Notes under the pieces: model-generated
The model's database searches: none
Seen by the model: only the letters and a program-made list of their open reading frames with translations
Told to the model about the DNA's origin: nothing
Program-made: the position numbers and the translations under genes
Shown: positions 56,875-64,000 of the stretch, piece by piece
How the letters are laid out: every line of letters starts with the position of its first letter
How positions within the stretch are numbered: position 1 is the first letter of the stretch
Assembly (NCBI RefSeq): GCF_011764445.1
Contig: NZ_BLPG01000001.1
Location: 3,596,001-3,660,000 of the forward strand
Direction of reading: 5' to 3'
Source of the DNA: Phytohabitans rumicis
Lineage (GTDB): Bacteria; Actinomycetota; Actinomycetes; Mycobacteriales; Micromonosporaceae
DNA: 64,000 nt

Positions 56875-57884
56875 GCCTTCGGCGCCAGGTCGAACGACAC
56901 CACGTCCTCCGGCTTGACCGCGGTCGGGATCACGCCGGCGTCCTTGACGACCGCGATGTTCTTGGTGACCCGGTCGAGGTCGAGGGCGCCCACCACGGCG
57001 CCGCCCTTGACGTACGGGGCCATCAGGGTCACCTCGGCGGCGGCCACCGGCTGCGGCTGGATCTTCTGGTACTTGGCGTAGATCTGCCCGGCCTCGGCGG
57101 GGTTGTCGATCGCGTACGCCAGGCCCTTGAGCATCGCCTGGTTGAAGCGCCTTATCCGGTCGGGATCGTCTTTCGCGGACTTGGCGCTGACCGCCAACCC
57201 GTTGCCGTACAGGTCCGGCAGGAAGTCGCTGAACGGCAGCACGACCGCCTTGCGACCCTTGGCGGCCGCCTCGATGCCCGGCGTGCCCACCACGAACTGG
57301 GTGGCCGCGTCGATGCTGCCGGCGGCCAGGTTCTGCCCCATCTGCTGGGCCGGCACGTTGACCCACTGGATCTTCGAGCCGTCCACGCCGGCCTTGCTCG
57401 CGTACGCGTCGAACAGCGTCTTGACGACCCCGCCCGGGATGTACGCGATGCGCTTGCCGGCGAGGTCCTGCGGCTTGGCGATGCCGCTGCCCTCCAGCAC
57501 CATGAGGCAGGCCAGGTTGCGCTGGTGGATCGCGCTCACCACGGTGAAGTCGGTGAACGTGCCCTTGCCGTACTCGATGAGGGCCGCGGTGATGTCCACG
57601 ATGGCGAAGTCGGCCTGGCCGCTCTGCAGGAGCTGGAGGTTCTGGTTGGTGCCGTTGCCGGGCTTGACGTCCACATCGAAGCCGGCCTCCTGGAAGAAGC
57701 CCTTCTCTTTTCCGACGTAGACGTACGCCTCGCGGCCCTGCACGCTGACGCCGGTGAGGTAGGTGACCTTTTCCGAGCCGGTGGCATCCGCGGTCGGTTG
57801 ATCGCTTTCGCTGCTGTCTTTGCCGCAGCCGACGGCCAACGCCAACACCATGACGGCCGCCGCGGTCACCCGCTTGATAGACAT
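56871..57884 (-). CDS. NMT1/THI5-like ABC substrate-binding lipoprotein (copy 2)
   Basis: 337 residues from ATG 57884, lipobox AVGC (Cys20). Landmarks parallel copy 1: VTYLTGVSVQGREAYVYVGK, ADFAIVDITAALIEYGKG, LPFSDFLPDLYGN, ending FDLAPKA. The two copies diverge in the ligand-facing N-terminus, so related but different ligands are possible. Divergent from the ATPase gene by 57 bp. Confidence 0.9.
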   Translation of the reverse strand: MSIKRVTAAAVMVLALAVGCGKDSSESDQPTADATGSEKVTYLTGVSVQGREAYVYVGKEKGFFQEAGFDVDVKPGNGTNQNLQLLQSGQADFAIVDITAALIEYGKGTFTDFTVVSAIHQRNLACLMVLEGSGIAKPQDLAGKRIAYIPGGVVKTLFDAYASKAGVDGSKIQWVNVPAQQMGQNLAAGSIDAATQFVVGTPGIEAAAKGRKAVVLPFSDFLPDLYGNGLAVSAKSAKDDPDRIRRFNQAMLKGLAYAIDNPAEAGQIYAKYQKIQPQPVAAAEVTLMAPYVKGGAVVGALDLDRVTKNIAVVKDAGVIPTAVKPEDVVSFDLAPKA

Positions 57885-57941
57885 CGATGCACGCTAGCGG
57901 GAGGAATGCCAAGATCGGAACTCTTCCCGTAACCTGGCACC

Positions 57942-58754
57942 ATGATTCGACTGGCCGGCGTGTCGCAGACGTTCCAGGCGCGTTCGGGCGCCGTAGAAGC
58001 GCTGCGAAACATCAACCTGACCGTCAGTGAGGGCGAGTTCGTCGCGGTCATCGGCCGCTCCGGATGCGGAAAGTCCACCCTGCTGCGGCTCGTCGCCGGC
58101 CTCATCGCGCCGTCCAGCGGCGAGGTGTCGGTCGGCGAGACGCGGGTGACCAAGCCGCGCAAGGACGTCGCCATGATGTTCCAGCGGCCGGCCCTGCTGC
58201 CCTGGCGTTCGGTGCTCGACAACGTGCTGCTGCCGGTGGAGATGTTCGGCTGGAAGCGCGCCGAGCACCGCCAGCGGGCCGAGCAGCTGCTCGACATGGT
58301 CGGGCTGAGCGAGTTCCACAAGAAGCAGCCGCACGAGCTCTCCGGCGGCATGCAGCAGCGGGTCGCCCTGTGCCGCGCGCTCATCCAGCGGCCCAAGGTG
58401 ATGCTGATGGACGAGCCGTTCTCCGCCCTGGACGCCCTCACCCGCGAGGAGCTCTCCGGCGAGCTGCAGCGCGTCCACATGGAACTCGGCGCCACCACCG
58501 TCTTCGTGACCCACTCGATCGACGAGGCCGTGCTGCTGGCCGACCGGGTCCTGGTGCTCAGCCCGCGCCCGGGCCGGCTGCGCCGCATCGTCGACGTCAA
58601 CATCCCCCGGCCGCGCACGCTCGGGCACAACGCGTACCTGGAAGAAGTGGCGCGGTGCAGCGCCGAGCTGCACGAGCTGCTCTTCGCGCCGGACGGCCCA
58701 CCGCCGGCCCCGCCGTCGACGCCGGCGCCCCGGATGGCCCGCGAGAAGGTTTAG
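57942..58754 (+). CDS. ABC ATPase, SsuB/TauB type
   Basis: 270 residues with Walker A GRSGCGKST (about 38-46), signature LSGGMQQR, Walker B LMDEPFSALDALTRE and a Pro-rich C-terminal tail. The only ATPase next to two permease/binding-protein pairs, so it probably serves both. The stop TAG is part of the left end of a 169-bp palindromic element. Confidence 0.93.
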   Translation: MIRLAGVSQTFQARSGAVEALRNINLTVSEGEFVAVIGRSGCGKSTLLRLVAGLIAPSSGEVSVGETRVTKPRKDVAMMFQRPALLPWRSVLDNVLLPVEMFGWKRAEHRQRAEQLLDMVGLSEFHKKQPHELSGGMQQRVALCRALIQRPKVMLMDEPFSALDALTREELSGELQRVHMELGATTVFVTHSIDEAVLLADRVLVLSPRPGRLRRIVDVNIPRPRTLGHNAYLEEVARCSAELHELLFAPDGPPPAPPSTPAPRMAREKV

Positions 58755-58919
58755 GGCGTGCCTGGTGGATCTTGTGGGTGCGAGGCGAGGTCCAGGCGGC
58801 GTCCGGTGGTGCCGGGCGGAAGGTCGCATACCGGTGTTGTATGCGGCCTTTCGACCGGTGCCACCGGTCGTCGTCTGGGCCCGCCGCAGCCCCACAAAGA
58901 TCCGCCAGGCACGCCCTAA
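58751..58919. repeat. 169-bp self-complementary (MITE-like) element
   Basis: The two arms (about 80 nt each) are imperfect reverse complements, 19 of 20 at the ends (TTAGGGCGTGCCTGG outermost) and about 24 of 30 near the loop at 58831-58840. It fills the whole gap between the convergent ATPase and pobA genes and contributes both stop codons. It has no coding capacity of its own. Confidence 0.85.
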
Positions 58920-60103
58920 CCCAGGCCGGCCATCATCTCGGCGAAGCCGGCGGCCGCCGTGGGCGAGGAGAAGAGGCGCTCCAGCCGCGCCCTCGCCAGC
59001 TCCCGCCGGAACGGCCCGTTGACCGAGGCATCGCCCGAGTCGTGCAGCATCTCCGTCATCCAGCGGGAAAACTCCTGGTAGTTCCAGGTCCGCCGCAGGC
59101 ACGTCGCGGAGTACGCCCGCAGCGGCTCGCCGTCGCCGTCCCGGATGGCCGCGCGCAACCCGCTGGCGAGCACGTCGGCGTCGGCGAGCGCCAGGTTCAT
59201 CCCCTTGCCGGCCATCGGCGTGATGATGTGCGCGGCGTCCCCGACCAGGAAGAGCCGCCCGTACGCCATCGGGTCGACCACGAAGCTGCGCATCTCGACG
59301 ACGCCCTTCTCGGTGATCTCCCCGGCGGGCAGGCCGCCGTCGCCCAACCGCAGGCGTATCTGTGTCCAGATCCGCTCGTCCGTCCACTCCGCCAGGTCGT
59401 CGCCCGGCCCGCACTGCAAGTAGAACCGGCTGGCCCGGGGGCCCCGGGGGAAGTGCGCCGCGAAGCCGTGCGTGCTGACCGCGAAGAGCGGATGGCGCGG
59501 CGGCGGCACGTCGGCCAGCACCGTGAACCAGCCGATCCCGTGGTCCAGGGTGTACGCCGTAAGCGCGTCCGCGGGAACGCTCGGGCGGCAAACCCCGTGG
59601 AACCCGTCGCACCCGGCCACGAAGTCGCACTCGATCTCGTGCGCGGCGCCGGCCGGATCACGGTAGGTGACCGACGGGCGGGATCCCTCCAGGCCGTGCA
59701 GGGCCACGTCGAGCGCCTCGAAGCGCAGGTCTCCGCCGTCCTCCAGCAACGCCGCCATGAGCCGCTGCACCAGGAACTGCTGCGGCAGGATGTGGTTGTG
59801 CCGGCCGCCCGCGAGCGCGGCGACATCCAGGTACCGGGGCACCCCGTCGAGCCGGAACTCGTAGACACCGTCCACCCTGGCGTCCATCAAAACCCGGCCG
59901 GCCAGGCCCCATTTCTCCAGCATGCGGCCCGCGTGGTGGTCCAGCACGCCGGCGCGCTGCCGGCTCTCCACATAGGACCGGCTCTGCCGTTCCAGCACCA
60001 CGCAGTCGATGCCGGCACGGCCCAGGAGATTGGCCAGCGTCAGCCCCGCCGGGCCCGCGCCGACGATCGCCACCGTGGTTTTCTCGCGTACGTCGTCAGC
60101 CAT
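58916..60103 (-). CDS. pobA: 4-Hydroxybenzoate 3-monooxygenase
   Basis: 395-residue flavoprotein hydroxylase: FAD motif VAIVGAGPAGLTLANLL at 11-27, the RQRAGVLDHHA segment, and the second FAD motif LVGDAAHIITPMAGKGMNLA at about 280. It makes protocatechuate from 4-hydroxybenzoate using NADPH and O2. No pca ring-cleavage genes are in the window. Its TAG lies in the right end of the 169-bp element. Confidence 0.93.
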   Translation of the reverse strand: MADDVREKTTVAIVGAGPAGLTLANLLGRAGIDCVVLERQSRSYVESRQRAGVLDHHAGRMLEKWGLAGRVLMDARVDGVYEFRLDGVPRYLDVAALAGGRHNHILPQQFLVQRLMAALLEDGGDLRFEALDVALHGLEGSRPSVTYRDPAGAAHEIECDFVAGCDGFHGVCRPSVPADALTAYTLDHGIGWFTVLADVPPPRHPLFAVSTHGFAAHFPRGPRASRFYLQCGPGDDLAEWTDERIWTQIRLRLGDGGLPAGEITEKGVVEMRSFVVDPMAYGRLFLVGDAAHIITPMAGKGMNLALADADVLASGLRAAIRDGDGEPLRAYSATCLRRTWNYQEFSRWMTEMLHDSGDASVNGPFRRELARARLERLFSSPTAAAGFAEMMAGLG

Positions 60104-60192
60104 CGATGACGACCTTAGGGCTGACTGTGTGACGTCTCAAGCTCTCCATGGCTGGGTGGCGGCGGCTGGCATCCCCACGTAACGTGCCGGAC

Positions 60193-61614
60193 ATGGCATT
60201 GCGTACCTGGAGCAAGGTGCTGCTCGCCGCGCTCGGCGTCGGCCTGCTCGCGGGTGCGAGTCAGTTGGGCGTCGCGTTCGGCCTCGGCATCGTGCGGCTG
60301 AGCCGCACCTTCCCCACCGGCGAGGAAAACCAGTGGACCGCCCAGATGGCGTGGGTGACCTGGTTCGCGATGGTGGCCGCGGTCGCCGGCGCCGTCGCCG
60401 CCGACCGGATGGCCCGCCGGCACGGCCACGTCGGTGGCACCGGGTCCCGCATCGCGTACGCCGTGTGCGCCGGCATCGGGGCGGCCGTCCTGGTGCCCCT
60501 GTGTATGCAGCCGGCCCGCTTCGCCCAGGTCCAGTCCACCGACCCGGTCCTGGTGATCGGGCTGTCCGCCGCCCTGGGCGCCATCGCCGGCGTGTTCGTC
60601 GCGATCGCCGCGCTCAGCCAGGAAAGCCTGCTGTGGAACGTGGTCGTCGTGACCGCGGGCGGCTGGCTGCTCGCGATCATCTCCGTGGCGCCCTCGCTCG
60701 GCTCCGGCGACCCGCTGACCGACGTACGGCTCGGCGTGCCCGACCTGGCGTCACTGAGCACCGGCACCACGCAGAGCCTGGCCGTCATGACCATGCCGCT
60801 GCTCGCGCTGGTCGGCGGCGCCGCCATCGCCGGCGTCGGGCGCTGGCTGGGCCGCCCGCCGATGACGATCGCGGCCTCGGGACTCATCGGTCCGGCGATG
60901 ATGTGCCTGGCGTACCTGGTCGCGGGGCCGGGCAGCTCGGCCGACAAGTACCAGGCGGCGCCGTACTGGGGCGCGCTGGTCGCGGTCGGCGCCGGCGTAC
61001 TCGGCTCGGTGCTCGCCACGGCGGCGCGCCGCCCGACGTTCCCGTCCCGCCGCCCGGAGCCCGACTCCGCCCCGTCGCCATCCCCCGCGCCCTCGCCGCC
61101 CTCCGCGGCCCCGCGGCCCTCCCAGTCCTCCGCCTCATCGCCGTCCTTGCCGGACGAGCCGACCGCGGACCTGTCGCGCGGCTCCTCCGACGACGAGCCG
61201 TCGACCGTCGACCTCGCACGCTCCACGAACGAGGGCCGGCCAGCACGGCGGCCGCCGCCTGCGGCTCGCGAGTCCGCGGTCGGCGGGGCGGTGACCGCGT
61301 TCGCCGCCGGCCGCCGGGCCGCCGCCCGCCAGGCCCAGCCCGACGACCCCGCGGCGAGCACGCCGGCACCCGCCCGGCCATCGAAGGCGGCCCCCAAAGA
61401 CGCGCCGGGCGACCGCCCCCGGAAGGGTCTTTTCGGCCGCCGGCGCGCCACGCCGGCCCCGCCCGAGCCCGATCCGGAGCCGATCCCGAAGGGCGACGTC
61501 CCCACCCAGCGCGGTAGCCAGACGCGCCCCGAGGCGCCGCTGAAGCCCCGCGACGAGGAGTACGTCGACTGGGTCAGCGGCCTCTCCACCGACCCCGACA
61601 AAGACCGCCCCTAG
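60193..61614 (+). CDS. Multi-pass membrane protein with long disordered tail
   Basis: 473 residues from ATG 60193. About eight membrane helices in residues 1-275 (such as VLLAALGVGLLAGASQLGVA), then 200 residues rich in Pro, Ser, Ala and Arg, ending EEYVDWVSGLSTDPDKDRP. The conserved YVDWVSGL end suggests a docking peptide. No known family recognised; widespread as a hypothetical protein in related actinomycetes by my impression only. Confidence 0.75.
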   Translation: MALRTWSKVLLAALGVGLLAGASQLGVAFGLGIVRLSRTFPTGEENQWTAQMAWVTWFAMVAAVAGAVAADRMARRHGHVGGTGSRIAYAVCAGIGAAVLVPLCMQPARFAQVQSTDPVLVIGLSAALGAIAGVFVAIAALSQESLLWNVVVVTAGGWLLAIISVAPSLGSGDPLTDVRLGVPDLASLSTGTTQSLAVMTMPLLALVGGAAIAGVGRWLGRPPMTIAASGLIGPAMMCLAYLVAGPGSSADKYQAAPYWGALVAVGAGVLGSVLATAARRPTFPSRRPEPDSAPSPSPAPSPPSAAPRPSQSSASSPSLPDEPTADLSRGSSDDEPSTVDLARSTNEGRPARRPPPAARESAVGGAVTAFAAGRRAAARQAQPDDPAASTPAPARPSKAAPKDAPGDRPRKGLFGRRRATPAPPEPDPEPIPKGDVPTQRGSQTRPEAPLKPRDEEYVDWVSGLSTDPDKDRP

Positions 61615-61624
61615 GACTTTCCGT

Positions 61625-61724
61625 GTCGATCAAGGCTTTGCGCGTCGATCAAGGGCAAATGGTCGCGGTTTGATCTTTGATCCACGGCCGTATGCCCTTG
61701 ATCGACGCGAAAGTCCTTGATCGG
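61625..61724. repeat. GTCGATCAAGG palindromic repeat, copy D
   Basis: Core 61642-61708, arms about 25 nt beginning GCGTCGATCAAGGGCA around a loop with TTTGATCTTTGATC. Outer half-sites GTCGATCAAGG and CCTTGATCGG flank it. It sits 10 bp after the membrane-protein stop and just upstream of the methyltransferase gene. Confidence 0.9.
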
Positions 61725-61766
61725 TGCAGGGTTTGGAAGCTGATAGTTGCTGAGTACGATGTCCGA

Positions 61767-62783
61767 ATGCTGACGCCGACGCCCCTCATGCGCCTCGTGT
61801 CCGGTTTCTGGAGCTTCAAGACGTTCGCTGCCGCTGTCGAGTTAGACCTGTTCAGCAGGTTGGCCGGCGGCAAGACCATCACGGTGGAGAAGGCCGCCGC
61901 CGACCTCGGCCTCGCCGACCGCCCGGCCGACCTCCTGCTCGCCGCGTGCGCCTCGCTCGGCCTGCTCGACAGATCCGGTGACGGCTACCGCAACTCGGCG
62001 CTGGCCGAGGAGTTCCTGGTCTCCGGCAAACCGTACTACTTCGGTGGCCAGGTACGGTACTGCGACGCGCGGACGTACCTGCCGTGGCACCGGGTCGGCG
62101 ACGCGCTGCGCACCGACCGGCCGCTGACCTGGGACCCGGACAGCCAGGAGTCGATGTTCGAGACCGAGGACCCGCAGATCCTCGAGCTCTTCTGGGAGGC
62201 CATGTACTCCACATCGATCTTCACAGCCCGCGCGCTCGGCGAGGCGTACGACTTCGGCGCGCACACCCGACTGCTCGACGTGGGCGGCGGCTCCGGCGCG
62301 TACCCGATCGAGCTGTGCCGGCGGTATGCCGGCCTCCAGGCGACGGTGTACGACCTGCCGCATGTCTGCCCCATCGCCGACGAGAAGGGCGCGGCGGCCG
62401 GGCTGAGCGACCGCATCGACAGCTTCGCCGGCAACTTCCTGCACGAGCCGGCGCTGCCGCCCGGGTACGACGTCATCCTGCTCAGCATGATCCTGCACGA
62501 CTGGGACGAGCCGACCAATCGTGAGCTGCTGGGCAAGTGCTTCGCGGCGCTGCCGACCGGGGGCGCGGTGGTGGTGTCCGAGCTGCTGCTGAACGCCGAC
62601 CGGACCGGCCCGCCGGAGGCCGCCCTGATGGGGATGAACATGCTCGTCGAGACGGTGGGCGGCCGGAACTACTCGGAGACGGAGTACGTCACCTGGCTGA
62701 CCGAGGCCGGCTTCGTCGACGCCGAGGTCATCCACTTCGAGGCGCCCGGCGCGAACGGCGTCGTGGTGGCCCGCAAGCCCTGA
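61767..62783 (+). CDS. O-methyltransferase (plant COMT/acetylserotonin type)
   Basis: 338 residues from ATG 61767; the frame is open farther upstream but that part is repeat D. An N-terminal dimerisation winged helix (LMRLVSGFWSFKTFAAAVEL) is followed by a SAM domain with motif I LLDVGGGSGAYPIEL at about 165 and the catalytic His in LHDWDEP. Such enzymes methylate small phenolic or antibiotic compounds. A secondary-metabolite role is possible, but no cluster is visible. Confidence 0.88.
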   Translation: MLTPTPLMRLVSGFWSFKTFAAAVELDLFSRLAGGKTITVEKAAADLGLADRPADLLLAACASLGLLDRSGDGYRNSALAEEFLVSGKPYYFGGQVRYCDARTYLPWHRVGDALRTDRPLTWDPDSQESMFETEDPQILELFWEAMYSTSIFTARALGEAYDFGAHTRLLDVGGGSGAYPIELCRRYAGLQATVYDLPHVCPIADEKGAAAGLSDRIDSFAGNFLHEPALPPGYDVILLSMILHDWDEPTNRELLGKCFAALPTGGAVVVSELLLNADRTGPPEAALMGMNMLVETVGGRNYSETEYVTWLTEAGFVDAEVIHFEAPGANGVVVARKP

Positions 62784-62845
62784 CGCTCCCCGGGCGCGGC
62801 GGGCGCCGCGCCCGCTGTGGCGCCGCGCGTCGCGGCGCCGCGCCC

Positions 62846-64000
<1,155 letters not shown>

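Noticed and set aside
61677-61766. N-terminal extension of the O-methyltransferase
   Set aside because: The extra codons lie largely in repeat copy D; the family normally begins near the ATG at 61767.

Overview
The window is very GC-rich actinomycete chromosome, most likely a member of the Micromonosporaceae. Codon usage is strongly GC-biased, many starts are GTG or TTG, and there are developmental regulators of WhiD and BldM type and a conservon (NIT sensor kinase, Roadblock, DUF742, GTPase). From memory, the core gene order guaB3-guaB-DUF5319-regulator-whiB-groEL1-groES ... tsaD-rimI-tsaB ... tsaE ... alr ... nnr-acpS-glmS ... glmM-rpsI-rplM matches the M. tuberculosis Rv3410c-Rv3443c neighbourhood. 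Much of the first 35 kb is therefore an ancient actinobacterial housekeeping block with lineage-specific insertions.

Layout. 0-8.7 kb: end of an M1-family peptidase lipoprotein, purine synthesis (guaB3, guaB), DUF5319, a BldM-like regulator divergent from whiD, a sulfite-oxidase-family membrane protein, and groES-groEL1 under two CIRCE operators. 8.8-15.9 kb: DUF1918, a THUMP-like methyltransferase, ybaK, and a xylose/ribose-type ABC importer with a ROK repressor. 15.9-19.5 kb: a divergent pair of a degenerate Ser/Thr kinase and a VWA protein. 19.2-25.5 kb: the t6A genes tsaD, tsaB and tsaE with rimI, ung, a hydrolase and alr. 25.5-35 kb: a glycosyltransferase, cupin, nnr, acpS, glmS, an MmpS-like protein, an aminotransferase, glmM, rpsI and rplM. 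35-47 kb: narK, a toxin-antitoxin pair, an unusual four-gene Roadblock-like operon, then the nitrate/nitrite assimilation operon (nitrate reductase, BFD flavoprotein, nirB, nirD, HemD-regulator fusion). 46.8-51.4 kb: the conservon. 51.8-60.1 kb: three ABC binding proteins, two near-duplicate binding-protein/permease pairs sharing one ATPase, an LLM flavoprotein and pobA. 60.2-64 kb: a membrane protein, an O-methyltransferase and the 3' part of thiC.

The most unusual content is intergenic. One palindromic family (half-site GTCGATCAAGG) has five copies. A second family (TGATCAGGGCGTCC) has two. A 169-bp self-complementary element lies between convergent genes. Element ends repeatedly supply the stop codons of neighbouring genes (ThiC, the MazF-like toxin, the ABC ATPase, PobA).

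Four genes (guaB, the sugar-binding protein, the ROK regulator, nirB) each carry one apparent single-base loss in a C/G run that shifts an otherwise intact frame. This looks like base-call error rather than four pseudogenes; whiD may be a fifth case. No tRNA, rRNA, CRISPR array, prophage or transposase gene was seen.
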